Shown here piece after piece: positions 24,070 to 32,825 of a DNA stretch of 33,250 nt. The position numbers and the translations under genes are program-made. Within the stretch, counting starts at the first letter, position 1. Every line of letters begins with the position of its first letter. The notes below the pieces were generated by a model. It was not told the DNA's origin. It saw only the letters and a program-made list of their open reading frames with translations, and searched no databases. Source of the stretch: Clostridiaceae bacterium (lineage in GTDB: Bacteria > Bacillota > Clostridia > Lachnospirales > Lachnospiraceae); NCBI GenBank assembly GCA_910575585.1, contig CAJTGF010000062.1, forward strand, positions 1-33,250. The letters are read 5' to 3'.

Positions 24070-24100
24070 TAGAAAACGGAGAGAATAGGAAAGGAGATCG

Positions 24101-24406
24101 ATGAAGCAAATATTAAATTTTAATGAAGAGGGACTCAAAGGATTGCATTTCTTTACGGAACACTTAAATTTCCCCATTGTGGCGGCATCTTACAGCGATT
24201 GGGAGAAACAGCAACTTTCTTATCTGGAGCATAATTTCCAGTCAGGAGGATTCACAACAACAAATCTCTGCCAGTGGTGCATCCGCCACAATATCCAGTA
24301 TCAGATAGTATACCCCCTTAGTATCAGGAGCATTTTTAGGAATCCTTACAAGTACATGAAGTATCTACAGTTAAAGCAAATGCTTAATAAAGCGGTAATG
24401 CAGTGA
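24101..24406 (+). CDS. Hypothetical protein, 101 residues
   Basis: Strong ribosome binding site AGGAAAGGAG directly before ATG 24101 and a promoter just upstream. The protein begins MKQILNFNEEGLKGLHFFTE and ends with a basic helix (YKYMKYLQLKQMLNKAVMQ). It contains CQWCIRH, a single Cys-X2-Cys. No family recognised. The next 120 bp (24407-24526) contain no gene. Confidence 0.6.
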   Translation: MKQILNFNEEGLKGLHFFTEHLNFPIVAASYSDWEKQQLSYLEHNFQSGGFTTTNLCQWCIRHNIQYQIVYPLSIRSIFRNPYKYMKYLQLKQMLNKAVMQ

Positions 24407-24526
24407 GCATAGCACAATATTCTCTCTAAAAAAAGTAGAAGGTTGAGAAAATGCCTATCCGCAAAAAATCCAGCATAAAATATAAGCCATACTTCCCTTA
24501 AAAGAAGCAGGAGGATATAAAAACAT

Positions 24527-25093
24527 ATGGCTTTACCTACACAGATCACAATACCAGATGAAACTGTCCATGAACGGTTTCTTCTCCGTGCGGCCGCAGG
24601 AAGAAGGAGTCGGCAGCTCGGGGACATATTTGAGCAGTGGATCCTGCGAGGCTGTGACTGGTACTGGGACAAGGAGATAGCTTATATCGAAAAAACGCCA
24701 GAGCCCATGCGTCCGATCAAGGTATATGGGGATCGGAGAAAGGGCCAGTTTATCGCCATCTACACGAAACAGGCACAGCCGGATTTTAAGGGGACTTTGT
24801 ATGATGGATCCACGATCATCTTCGATGCGAAAAGCACCAGCCAGGATATCCTGCAGCAGTCTGCCGTGACGGATGAGCAGAGGAAGGAATTTGACCGCTA
24901 TGAAAAAATGGGGGCACGCTGCTATATCATGGCAACGTTGGATTTCACAGATTTTTACCGGATCCCCTGGGGCGACTGGAAGGCGGCACCAGAAAAGTTG
25001 GGCCGCAAACATTTTAAACGGGGTGACTTAGAGCCATACCGGATTCAATGCAGGAACGGTGTAATCCTTTTTTTGGAAGGAATCGAACTATAA
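24527..25093 (+). CDS. RecU-like Holliday junction resolvase / nuclease
   Basis: A 188-residue protein resembling RecU, the Gram-positive resolvase that cleaves four-way junctions in recombination. The likely catalytic core is QPDFKGTLYDGSTIIFDAKS: the Asp after Pro and the D-A-K end fit the D...E/D-x-K nuclease pattern. KEFDRYEKMGARCYIMATLDFTDFYRIPW matches the central part of the family, where RecU has a Gly-Ala/hydrophobic strand followed by Tyr/Phe-rich segments. AGGAGG lies about 12 bases before ATG 24527, and a strong terminator follows. Phage and mobile-element RecU versions are common and could process element DNA during replication. The resemblance is by eye; another PD-(D/E)XK nuclease is possible. 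Confidence 0.7.
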   Translation: MALPTQITIPDETVHERFLLRAAAGRRSRQLGDIFEQWILRGCDWYWDKEIAYIEKTPEPMRPIKVYGDRRKGQFIAIYTKQAQPDFKGTLYDGSTIIFDAKSTSQDILQQSAVTDEQRKEFDRYEKMGARCYIMATLDFTDFYRIPWGDWKAAPEKLGRKHFKRGDLEPYRIQCRNGVILFLEGIEL

Positions 25094-25102
25094 TTTGCCG
25101 TA

Positions 25103-25137
25103 CCCGGACAGAGAAATCTGCCCGGGATATTTTTTTT
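25103..25137 (+). terminator. Intrinsic terminator after the RecU-like gene
   Basis: CCCGGACAGA and TCTGCCCGGG pair with one mismatch around a GAAA loop, followed by ATATTTTTTTT. It begins 10 bp after the stop codon. Confidence 0.85.
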
Positions 25138-25223
25138 GCCATTTTCCTATGTTGTCGGATAGCCATAATTCTTATGTAACACGAACATAACAAGGAATAG
25201 AGACAAGAAAGGAGAACAAGCAA

Positions 25224-25853
25224 ATGATCTTGAGCGAAGAGTACCTGTATGAGATGAAGGAACATATCAAGGAAATGCAGGAAGGATACTTCACCAGGCG
25301 CGGGCTGACAAAAGAAACAGTCTTAAACGACACCGGCACCATGGAAAGGCTCTGGACGATCTACCAGAAGGACGTAGAGGATTATGGCTGTGACCGTGCG
25401 TTTTCCCTGGATGATGCCATGAATGAGGTATTCGGACCCGAACCGAAGAGGAGCGAGCCGAAATACCGCTGCCCGTTCTGTGGGTCAAAGCGTTTTATCG
25501 GGCACCAGCTTATCCGGGCTGACGTATATGTGGATGAAAATGGCACCTATGACAACCTTCCTGGTGGGCTGGAGGCGCATATCTACGACTCCGAGCGTCC
25601 ATACGGCCCGTTCACCTGCGATAAGTGCGGGCGTGAATTCGATGAACTCCCGGAATATAATACGGTAAAGCTTTCACGAGGAACTTTTACCGTGGTTTCA
25701 GGCGTGGACGTGCGAGTTTTCAAGAAGGCCGGATACGGCTACCACCATGAAGACAGCGGATATACCGTTGTCAGTAACGGAAAGAGCGCTGTAGCGCTCA
25801 GCAACGCAGACTATGATTTTTATTACGGCGGACAGAGATCGTTCACGTTGTAA
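25224..25853 (+). CDS. Zinc-ribbon hypothetical protein, 209 residues
   Basis: ATG 25224 follows GAAAGGAG. Two Cys-X2-Cys knuckles, CPFCGSKRF (about residue 83) and CDKCGREF (about residue 132), form a probable zinc ribbon with a 45-residue insert. The N-terminal helix (YLYEMKEHIKEMQEGYFTRR) and the C-terminal beta-rich part are not assigned. It is the first of a run of closely spaced plus-strand genes (25224-26880) that look co-transcribed. Zinc ribbons of this type often bind nucleic acid, but no function is claimed. Confidence 0.65.
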   Translation: MILSEEYLYEMKEHIKEMQEGYFTRRGLTKETVLNDTGTMERLWTIYQKDVEDYGCDRAFSLDDAMNEVFGPEPKRSEPKYRCPFCGSKRFIGHQLIRADVYVDENGTYDNLPGGLEAHIYDSERPYGPFTCDKCGREFDELPEYNTVKLSRGTFTVVSGVDVRVFKKAGYGYHHEDSGYTVVSNGKSAVALSNADYDFYYGGQRSFTL

Positions 25854-25872
25854 GGAAAGGAAAGAAAAAATC

Positions 25873-26157
25873 ATGAAATATCTATTGAACTGGAACGATG
25901 AATACCTGGATATGCAGATCGTGAGCGGGCCGCTGGCCGATGACAAAGCTGTGCGAGAGGTAATGAAGGAAACGGTCATGGAACGCCTGGTACAGCTTGG
26001 CGTGGCTGATAACGTTAAAGATGCGGAAGAGATGTATCTTGCCGCAGAAAAAGTGGTGGGGCCGGAGGAAAGCATGGAGGAACTGCATGTCAGCCCTTAC
26101 GGGGCTTCCATCCGATACGGCGGCTATGAAGACCGCTACCAGATCGTAGAACACTAA
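25873..26157 (+). CDS. Hypothetical protein, 94 residues
   Basis: ATG 25873 has AAGGAAAG about 8 bases upstream and starts 19 bp after the previous stop. The protein opens MKYLLNWNDEYLDMQIVSGP and is acidic and helical, with a central KETVMERLVQLGVADNVKDA. No family recognised; probably in one operon with its neighbours. Confidence 0.6.
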   Translation: MKYLLNWNDEYLDMQIVSGPLADDKAVREVMKETVMERLVQLGVADNVKDAEEMYLAAEKVVGPEESMEELHVSPYGASIRYGGYEDRYQIVEH

Positions 26158-26208
26158 CCATAAACATCCTGCTAGGAGGCGGGCGATAAGCAAAAAAGGA
26201 GAGAAAAA

Positions 26209-26880
26209 ATGGATAAGAAATTTAAGAGATCGGATTTTATTGAACGCATCTTCTTCCGTGAGGCCGACGGCTTCATCGAGATGTATAGGATCGGCGAGGA
26301 ACTTCGCTTTGACGGCCATAACCAGTACTTCCTGAACCACGGAGTTTCCAGGTTCTGCGACATCAACCTTCCGGCACTGTTGGACTGCTTCGGGGTTAAG
26401 GATCTTGACGCATTAAAAGAAGACCTCGGACCGTACTGGGAACGTGATGCGGTCCTTGCTTGGTTCGATATGGAATGCCAGGCAGACGGGTGCGAGAGCA
26501 GGGTCAACTCCATGATGCTGGATACATACAAGGAAGCATTCCAGATGATGTGCCAGCTGTTCGGGTACCTGGAAGACCGCAAAAAGGCTAAGGGAAACGA
26601 TGAAGGGATGGAGATTAGCCGCATCCTCACGATATCTACTGGGCATATCAGCCTACAGACTGCCAGGCTGATGGATACGGATGCTATCCATGCGGGGGTT
26701 TACTCTGTAGGCGAGTCCGGATACCTTATCCTGACCGTCGGATGGGAGAATTACGATGACGCGATGCCGGAGGACTTGAAGGCGTGCGTTAAGTTTGCCG
26801 CAGGACACGGCTGTGATTGGCTGTGCCTTGACGGGGATGCCGAAACGGTGGAAGGGCTGCCTGTGTATGAATGGGCGTAG
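26209..26880 (+). CDS. DUF5983-like hypothetical protein, 223 residues
   Basis: ATG 26209 is preceded by AAAAAAGGAG. The C-terminal half (TISTGHISLQTARLMDTD, then ACVKFAAGHGCDWLCLDGDA and EGLPVYEW) resembles the DUF5983 family common in clostridial integrative elements; the N-terminal part (FFREADGFIEMYRIGEELRF) is a separate unassigned domain. No catalytic motif is evident. A collapsed duplicate of this gene lies at 31621-31715. Family call from memory of the motif, so moderate. Confidence 0.6.
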   Translation: MDKKFKRSDFIERIFFREADGFIEMYRIGEELRFDGHNQYFLNHGVSRFCDINLPALLDCFGVKDLDALKEDLGPYWERDAVLAWFDMECQADGCESRVNSMMLDTYKEAFQMMCQLFGYLEDRKKAKGNDEGMEISRILTISTGHISLQTARLMDTDAIHAGVYSVGESGYLILTVGWENYDDAMPEDLKACVKFAAGHGCDWLCLDGDAETVEGLPVYEWA

Positions 26881-26918
26881 AAGGTAGCAGGAGGTGCAGG
26901 CGATGGAAGCGATTAGAA

Positions 26919-27212
26919 ATGTTTGAGGAGGAGAACACGGATATCGAAAGTGGGAATATGCTCATCTGTGAGTCAGGCAGCATACGGCCTGTTATGTGGG
27001 CCACTAGCCAGGACACCATCCTAGAATATGTCTGGGCAACGCTTGAGGATGTGAACACTGATGAGGAGGAATGTACGGAACAGGACTGGTTCATCTTCCA
27101 CGCAGGGACGCATAGGGAGGAGATCTGGGAATGGTTCGATAAGCATTACAGCATGGGTGTGGCGGGACTACTGGGATGCGGTATCAGCATCCCGGTACTT
27201 CCCTGGGCATGA
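26919..27212 (+). CDS. Hypothetical acidic protein, 97 residues
   Basis: The frame is open from 26871, overlapping the previous gene. The AGGAGG at 26889-26894 instead serves ATG 26903, which gives only the heptapeptide MEAIRNV before TGA. ATG 26919 (MFEEENTDIESGNMLICES) overlaps that mini-frame and could be translated by coupling, so I chose it with reservation. The protein is acidic, with several Trp (DWFIFHAGTHREEIWEWFDK). No family recognised. Confidence 0.5.
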   Translation: MFEEENTDIESGNMLICESGSIRPVMWATSQDTILEYVWATLEDVNTDEEECTEQDWFIFHAGTHREEIWEWFDKHYSMGVAGLLGCGISIPVLPWA

Positions 27213-27308
27213 AGCAATGCAGAAAGGGATCGACATGAAAGAAGAGATGAGCCTCAGATCCGACATTTTGTAAGGCAGACAATTCTATATGGTAAAAACT
27301 TGCGCCAT

Positions 27309-27335
27309 AGCCTGGGAGGAATCCCGGGCTTTTTT
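27309..27335 (+). terminator. Intrinsic terminator
   Basis: AGCCTGGG and CCCGGGCT pair (one G-T wobble) around AGGAAT, followed by a run of T. It closes the 25224-27212 gene cluster. The rest of the gap 27213-27614 holds only a doubtful small frame. Confidence 0.85.
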
Positions 27336-27460
27336 ACTCTGGCCTGGATTTGCCATTCTTTGTTTTTATGTCCTTTCAGGCGGCATTGCGTATCCATACT
27401 TCCCATGTAAACAAGTACAAGGCACTGCAGAGAGGAAAGAAAGGAGAAAAAGCGTGACGA

Positions 27461-27592
27461 ATGCAGATAGAAAAGAACGTCTGCCACCCTGATAGGAATG
27501 ATGTGTGCGGCGATCAAAAAAATGGACAACAACATAGATCAGAAAAGGAGTCACCCTATAAAGATCACAGTAGTGACTCGGCAAACGTATAA
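27461..27592 (+). CDS. Doubtful small protein, 43 residues
   Basis: ATG 27461 to TAA 27592, starting MQIEKNVCHPDRNDVCGDQK. AAAGGAG lies 15 bases upstream, which is too far for efficient initiation; a GTG at 27454 in another frame fits the site better but gives only 12 codons. Very hydrophilic, no family recognised. Confidence 0.25.
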   Translation: MQIEKNVCHPDRNDVCGDQKNGQQHRSEKESPYKDHSSDSANV

Positions 27593-27614
27593 AAAATAAA
27601 GCAGGAGAAATTTT

Positions 27615-28514
27615 ATGGATATTCTCACCAAATTTGAAAAGGTTGAAATGAAAGCGGATACTCGCATCTCAGAAGCAGATAGGATATTCTGTGAAGCACA
27701 CCAGGCAGCCTATGACAGAGCCAAGACTTCCCTATCGAAACTGGGTTTTATGTGGGATGACATACTGAGCCAGCAGAGGGAACTGCTAGTATCGACAGGA
27801 ACATCACCAGAAACTTATCTCGTCACTTATGATGGCCTGAAACTTTCTGATAATGCCATCCGGCAGCAAACCCATTCCCTGCATCCCCAGTTCATATGCC
27901 AGCTTATTTCTTATTTCAGCAAGACCTACCATTTTTCCATCAATGAAAATGATATCATAGATAATCTTGTTCCCCAAAAGCCAACGGACAGATGGGTGGA
28001 TAACTATAAAGAACTGGTCAAACAGTATACAAAGGAGTTGGATGAACTATCTCTCTCTTATGCAGATGTCCTGGAACAGATATTCCTTCAGACAGACGGA
28101 CGGGACTTTTTTGAACAAGCCCTCCATGAACTCAAGAATAAATGCCATCGGGCATCCTGGATTATCAGCAGAGGGATACCACAATTTGAACAGAAAAAAG
28201 GCACTATACAATTCACGGGCTACGCCTGCAGTTTCCGGGACTGGTGCGGCAGGGGAAACTGGTCGCTGGCTGACAGGATAAAGGATATCTTACGTGGCAT
28301 CGCCCATTTTGAAACAGATTCTCTTGACAGGATTCCCGGCAGTTTATCGAGAGTCCTTAAACGGTATGACTGCCATGACAACCAATATGAGTTTCCGGAC
28401 TGTGAAAAAATCCAGTCCCTGCGGATGTTCAAGAACGGAAGGGTTGATCTAAAATTTACCAGTGAAGCTTATGCCACCCAGTTTATAGAGGACTATATGA
28501 AAACTATATGCTAA
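27615..28514 (+). CDS. Possible DUF4942-like protein upstream of the methylase-helicase
   Basis: A 299-residue protein with GCAGGAG about 8 bases before ATG 27615. The C-terminal segment KIQSLRMFKNGRVDLKFTSE resembles the end of DUF4942 proteins (FKNGN-hydrophobic-H-x-F type), which in plasmids and prophages are found next to or fused with adenine methylases. The N-terminal half is helical (AHQAAYDRAKTSLSKLGF). No nuclease, ATPase or membrane motif is visible. It ends 13 bp before the methylase-helicase start, which indicates one transcript and a joint role. The family call is tentative. Confidence 0.6.
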   Translation: MDILTKFEKVEMKADTRISEADRIFCEAHQAAYDRAKTSLSKLGFMWDDILSQQRELLVSTGTSPETYLVTYDGLKLSDNAIRQQTHSLHPQFICQLISYFSKTYHFSINENDIIDNLVPQKPTDRWVDNYKELVKQYTKELDELSLSYADVLEQIFLQTDGRDFFEQALHELKNKCHRASWIISRGIPQFEQKKGTIQFTGYACSFRDWCGRGNWSLADRIKDILRGIAHFETDSLDRIPGSLSRVLKRYDCHDNQYEFPDCEKIQSLRMFKNGRVDLKFTSEAYATQFIEDYMKTIC

Positions 28515-28527
28515 TGAGGTGATACGA

Positions 28528-31500
28528 ATGAAATATGCTTACCGGGGAGAATCCATCCCCCAGGATAAACGAAAAGCACTGAATGAAAAAGTACTGTACC
28601 TGATCGACAGCGGTCGCTGTGAGGAATGCTCCATCGGTCCTGAGGATATCTATAATGCTTATACCGGCGATGGCGGCCTTCATGGTCTGGAACGGGCGGA
28701 CTACGAGAATTACCATAAATACAGCGAGGCAAAGCAAGAGATTGAAAACGGCCAGTTCTTTACGCCGCCCCGCCTGTGTGAATTTATTACGGCCTGCCTG
28801 AAATTGTCTGAGCATGACCTGGTGGCAGACCTTACCTGCGGCATGGGGAGTTTTTTCAACTTTATCCCCACAGAGGCCAACATCTACGGATGCGAACTGG
28901 ATGTAAAAGCCGTGAAGGTGGCAAAATTCCTTTATCCGGAAGCAACGGTGGAGTGTCGGGATATCCGCACCTGCCAGCCGGAGACACGGTTTGACTATGT
29001 AGTGGGGAACCCGCCCTTTCATTTAAAGTGGTGGACCAAAAGCGGCAGGGAGATACCCTCCCAGATGTACTACTGCCTGAAAGCGGCAGAGGTATTGAAG
29101 CCTTTGGGAATCCTTGCGCTGATCGTACCCCAGTCTTTTCTGGCAGATGATTTTACTGACAAGGGGCAGATCCGGGAGATGGAGAGCCGGTTCAGCTTTC
29201 TGGGGCAGGTCCTGTTCCCGGACAATGCTTTTTCCAGTCTGGGCGTCAGCAGTTTCCCCACAAAGTTGCAGTTCTGGCAGAAAAAGACAGCGGACCAGGG
29301 ATGGAAGCCCCACCCGTACCGGACAGAGGCCGACTACATCCTGCCAAAAGACTTTGATATCCGGAAGGATGCGGAGTGTACCCATCAGAAGATACTGGCC
29401 TTTGCCAAATCAGCGCTGGAGAATAACCAGTCCAAAATCCTGCTGGAGCTGGCAAGGTCACGCCATACATCCGGTGATTTCAGATACCGGACGCAGAAAC
29501 TCTTATACCATATCAAGGCACATCCGCTTACCCGGCCATCCTATGCCAAATGCTGTGAGTACCTGCACCGCTTTTATACCCAGCGTCAGCCGGATAATAT
29601 GAGTTATGAACAATGGTGCCGGGTTCAGCTTACGGAGAACAAGGTGCTTACCTATCTCCGGCAGGCATTAAAAAAGCAGAATCCTGTGACGGAAACAGAC
29701 TGTATCCGTCTGGTTAAAAGGAAAGGCGAGTTTGCCTATAAAGGGTACAGCGCAGCCTCACGCCGGCAAATCAAGGACAGCAAACGCCTACCTGTGCCAA
29801 TCTATCAGGCAGTGCTTGAAAACACCACGGAGTCCTATCCGGGCTATGAACGGCTACTTTGCAGGAAACGGGCAGAATACGAGATACAAAATATGCCCTA
29901 TGCAGAAATGGATGAAGATTCGGCTATCGCCAAATGGCTGGCAGATTTTTCACTGTGGGATTCCTCCCGTATGGAAGAAATCCGCCTGAATGAGATCCAG
30001 CGGCACGACATCAACCTTACCCTACAGAAACGCTATGCGCTGCTGCAGTGGGAACAGGGAAGCGGAAAGACACTGGCCGGCATTGCAACAGGGCTTTACC
30101 GGATGCAGAACCAGAATGTACACAGTACCTGGGTGGTTTCCTCTGCCATCTCCATTCGTAACAACTGGAATGTGGTATTGGCAAACTATGGCCTGCCCTG
30201 TGTGTTCATCAAACGCCTGGCGGACCTGAAGCGTGTCCGGCCCGGAGATTTTGTGCTGCTGACACTGAACAAAGTAAGCATTTATAAAAAACATTTGCGC
30301 AAGCATATGAAGCTTCTGCACCAGAACATCCAGCTCATACTGGATGAGAGCGATGAAATCTCCAACCCTGGCAGCGCCAGAAGTCAGGCGGTGCTCTCCT
30401 GTTTCCGCCGCTGCCGGATGAAGCTGCTCACCACGGGCACCAGCACCAGGAACAACATTTCGGAATTTGCACCACAGCTGGAGCTGCTCTACAACAATTC
30501 CGTCAACATGATCTCCTGGAACCCGTATATCTATCACAATGACAAGGAAGCGGAGGCAGACGAAGAACCGGACTGCGACAGCAATCCTTATTTCGGCCAG
30601 CCCATCCCTGCCTATAAGAAAGGGTATTCCCTGTTTGCTGCCTCCCACCTGCCGGAAAAGGTAACCGTATTCGGCATGGAGAAGCGCACCCAGGATATCT
30701 ACAACGCGGATATCCTCAGCGATATTTTAGGGAAGACCGTCATTACAAGGACCTTTGAAGAGGTTTCCGGCAAGGATATCAAGCAGATCCACCAGGTACT
30801 GCTTCATTTTCCGCCGAAAGAAAAGGAAGTCTACCAGAAAGCGATAAACGAATTTCACGCCATGCGGGATAACTATTTTTCTTCTACCGGCAATTCCAGG
30901 AAGGATTCTATGATGCGCCTAGTCCAGCAGATCGTATTGCTCTTGCGCATCAGCGCCGCCCCGGATACGGTACAAGAATATACAGGGGATACCCCGGCGA
31001 AGATTATGGCAGCTGTTGAGATGGCAGCTGAATGGGAGAATGAGATCATCGCCATCGGGGTGCGGCACGTTACCGTGTTGAAATCTTATGAAAAGGCAAT
31101 ACAGGAATACCTGCCGGACCGTCCCTTATTTGTGGTGACTGGTGCCAACACCAGCTTTGCCAAAAGACGGGAACTCCGCCAGACACTGCAGGACAGCGGG
31201 AACGGGATACTTCTCTGCACCCAGCAGAGCCTCCCCTCCAGCGTCAATTTTGATTATGTCAATAAAGTCATCATACCGGAACTGCATTACAACAACTCTG
31301 GCATGAGCCAGTTCTATTTCCGGTTCATCCGGTATACCTCAACGGAACACAAAGACATCTATTTCCTTACCTACGCCGGAAGCATTGAGTCCAATCTACT
31401 GCAGATGGTGCTGGCAAAGGAGAAGCTGAACCTGTTTATGAAAGGGCAGGATGTGGACCTGGATGAGATCTATGACAGGTTTGATGTGGATTACGACCTG

Positions 31501-31578
31501 CTCTCCCTTCTGATGCGCCAGGAACGGGATGAGAACGGGAAACTCTGCATCCATTGGGGCGAACAGAAAATGGTATGA
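28528..31578 (+). CDS. N6-adenine DNA methylase / SNF2-type helicase fusion
   Basis: A 1016-residue two-enzyme fusion. The N-terminal methylase has QFFTPP (76-81), the AdoMet motif DLTCGMGSFF (101-110) and the catalytic NPPF (161-164), as in type I-like N6-adenine methylases. From about 490 a superfamily 2 helicase follows: EQGSGKT (about 510-515), DESD (606-609), TTGTST, and a C-terminal helicase half ending in RFIRYTST near residue 930. No nuclease domain is seen. ATG 28528 follows GAGGTGA; GTG 28519 is a weaker option. Large methylase-helicase fusions occur in clostridial integrative elements, where anti-restriction, modification of transferred DNA or defence have been suggested. The domain calls are firm; the role is open. 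Confidence 0.9.
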   Translation: MKYAYRGESIPQDKRKALNEKVLYLIDSGRCEECSIGPEDIYNAYTGDGGLHGLERADYENYHKYSEAKQEIENGQFFTPPRLCEFITACLKLSEHDLVADLTCGMGSFFNFIPTEANIYGCELDVKAVKVAKFLYPEATVECRDIRTCQPETRFDYVVGNPPFHLKWWTKSGREIPSQMYYCLKAAEVLKPLGILALIVPQSFLADDFTDKGQIREMESRFSFLGQVLFPDNAFSSLGVSSFPTKLQFWQKKTADQGWKPHPYRTEADYILPKDFDIRKDAECTHQKILAFAKSALENNQSKILLELARSRHTSGDFRYRTQKLLYHIKAHPLTRPSYAKCCEYLHRFYTQRQPDNMSYEQWCRVQLTENKVLTYLRQALKKQNPVTETDCIRLVKRKGEFAYKGYSAASRRQIKDSKRLPVPIYQAVLENTTESYPGYERLLCRKRAEYEIQNMPYAEMDEDSAIAKWLADFSLWDSSRMEEIRLNEIQRHDINLTLQKRYALLQWEQGSGKTLAGIATGLYRMQNQNVHSTWVVSSAISIRNNWNVVLANYGLPCVFIKRLADLKRVRPGDFVLLTLNKVSIYKKHLRKHMKLLHQNIQLILDESDEISNPGSARSQAVLSCFRRCRMKLLTTGTSTRNNISEFAPQLELLYNNSVNMISWNPYIYHNDKEAEADEEPDCDSNPYFGQPIPAYKKGYSLFAASHLPEKVTVFGMEKRTQDIYNADILSDILGKTVITRTFEEVSGKDIKQIHQVLLHFPPKEKEVYQKAINEFHAMRDNYFSSTGNSRKDSMMRLVQQIVLLLRISAAPDTVQEYTGDTPAKIMAAVEMAAEWENEIIAIGVRHVTVLKSYEKAIQEYLPDRPLFVVTGANTSFAKRRELRQTLQDSGNGILLCTQQSLPSSVNFDYVNKVIIPELHYNNSGMSQFYFRFIRYTSTEHKDIYFLTYAGSIESNLLQMVLAKEKLNLFMKGQDVDLDEIYDRFDVDYDLLSLLMRQERDENGKLCIHWGEQKMV

Positions 31579-31620
31579 AATGCCGCAGAAACAACACTCT
31601 GTCCCATCATACGGGCAGGG

Positions 31621-31715
31621 CATTGACGGCCATAACCAGTATTTCTTGAGCTACGGGGTTTCCAGGTTCTGCAACAGAAACGATGGCGGGCCTGCCCGTG
31701 TATGAGTGGGAGTAG
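31621..31715 (+). pseudogene. Internally deleted copy of the DUF5983-like gene
   Basis: 31621-31675 matches 26307-26361 (GHNQYFL..GVSRFC) and 31677-31715 matches 26842-26880 (GLPVYEW type, ending TAG). The intervening 480 bp present in the intact gene are missing, and the two parts meet directly. Similarity continues past the stop through GTAGAAGGTAGCAGGAGGTGCA into the start of the next gene (31738), as it does after 26880. Confidence 0.8.
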
Positions 31716-31737
31716 AAGGTAGCAGGAGGTGCAAACG

Positions 31738-32136
31738 ATGGAAGAGATCAGAAATAAAGCATTAGAGCAGGTACTGCAACAGGCGGAGAACCAGCATTGG
31801 AGCTATACCATATACCGTGAGCCAGAAGGGAGCTATAACGGATGGCATTACAGTAAAAGTAATTATGTTGAACTGGGAAAGTATTCACCAGCAGACAGAG
31901 ATTTCAACATGATCATTGATTTTGATGCTGATAACCCCATTGAGTCTTTTCTAGAAGATTTAAAAGCGTATGCAGAAGATTTCGGCATTGACGAATATGT
32001 CGAGGGATGGATACCAGAAAGAGGAAAGGGTGGCTGTCCAAGCAGCATCAGAGAGTTGGTTGCAGATGATGAGGCTATCAAGGAAATGATCCTGGAATTG
32101 TTCAAGATCTGTAACCAGAAAGAGGGAGGCTGCTGA
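31738..32136 (+). CDS. Hypothetical protein, 132 residues
   Basis: ATG 31738 has AGGAGG 8 bases upstream; a GTG at 31729 would overlap that site. The protein (MEEIRNKALEQVLQQAENQH) has an N-terminal helix and a central acidic part (FNMIIDFDADNPIESFLEDL). The start region is homologous to the seven-codon frame at 26903, indicating that a second copy of this gene was lost there. It ends 2 bp before the next gene. No function recognised; typical island accessory protein. Confidence 0.65.
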   Translation: MEEIRNKALEQVLQQAENQHWSYTIYREPEGSYNGWHYSKSNYVELGKYSPADRDFNMIIDFDADNPIESFLEDLKAYAEDFGIDEYVEGWIPERGKGGCPSSIRELVADDEAIKEMILELFKICNQKEGGC

Positions 32137-32138
32137 CT

Positions 32139-32825
32139 ATGTATATCAAAAAGTCTCTGTATGGAGGATTGAACTACAAAGATGCAAAAGAAGTGATCAG
32201 CCAGCTGGAATGGGACGGCAGATTTGACGTCCCGGCGGATGCGGTGGAAGCCTGCATCCTCTCTGACATTATGGTGCGCTTCCCGCAGGCAGACAAGGAA
32301 AAGATCAGAGACGCATTGGAAGGGAATAGGAAGTATAAGTTCCACATTCCTTCTACGAACGATGGGATTGTAGCATCCCCAGACGAGCCGGAGGAGCGGT
32401 GGCCTAACTGGGTGGAGATATCCGGCTATCAGGTTTCGGAACAGTACTTATTTGGACAGGTCTTTTACGAAACGGCATACGACGTTGAAGATATTACCGA
32501 AGAAAACGTATGTTATATCCCAAGAGAGCAGTTTTATGCCATGTTCAAAGGGATACCGCTCATTGAACGGTTCTACCATGAACCGTTTAGCCGGTATGAT
32601 GAGGCAGTGGCATTCCTGGAGTCCATGGAAAAACATGACCCAAAATCAGAGGTGGTCATCCTGGTACATGACCGATCAAAGATCATGGAGACCGACTGGT
32701 ATAAGGCGAACATGAAGGTAGTGGAGGAACTTCGTTCCCACCCGGAGAAAAAAGATAGGTTCGCTATACCGGTAAGTGTCCACCTGGGACTGTTAGGGAT
32801 AAAAACCTGGCAGGGCAAATCCTGA
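32139..32825 (+). CDS. Hypothetical protein, 228 residues
   Basis: ATG 32139 lies 2 bp after the previous stop, with GAGGGAGG about 9 bases upstream. The protein begins MYIKKSLYGGLNYKDAKEVI; the middle has WPNWVEISGYQVSEQYLFGQ and a C-terminal strand-helix VVILVHDRSKIME. No catalytic or membrane signature. A different frame that overlaps its 3' end carries the orphan tail at 32806-32916, so the 3' end may be a rearrangement point. Confidence 0.6.
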   Translation: MYIKKSLYGGLNYKDAKEVISQLEWDGRFDVPADAVEACILSDIMVRFPQADKEKIRDALEGNRKYKFHIPSTNDGIVASPDEPEERWPNWVEISGYQVSEQYLFGQVFYETAYDVEDITEENVCYIPREQFYAMFKGIPLIERFYHEPFSRYDEAVAFLESMEKHDPKSEVVILVHDRSKIMETDWYKANMKVVEELRSHPEKKDRFAIPVSVHLGLLGIKTWQGKS

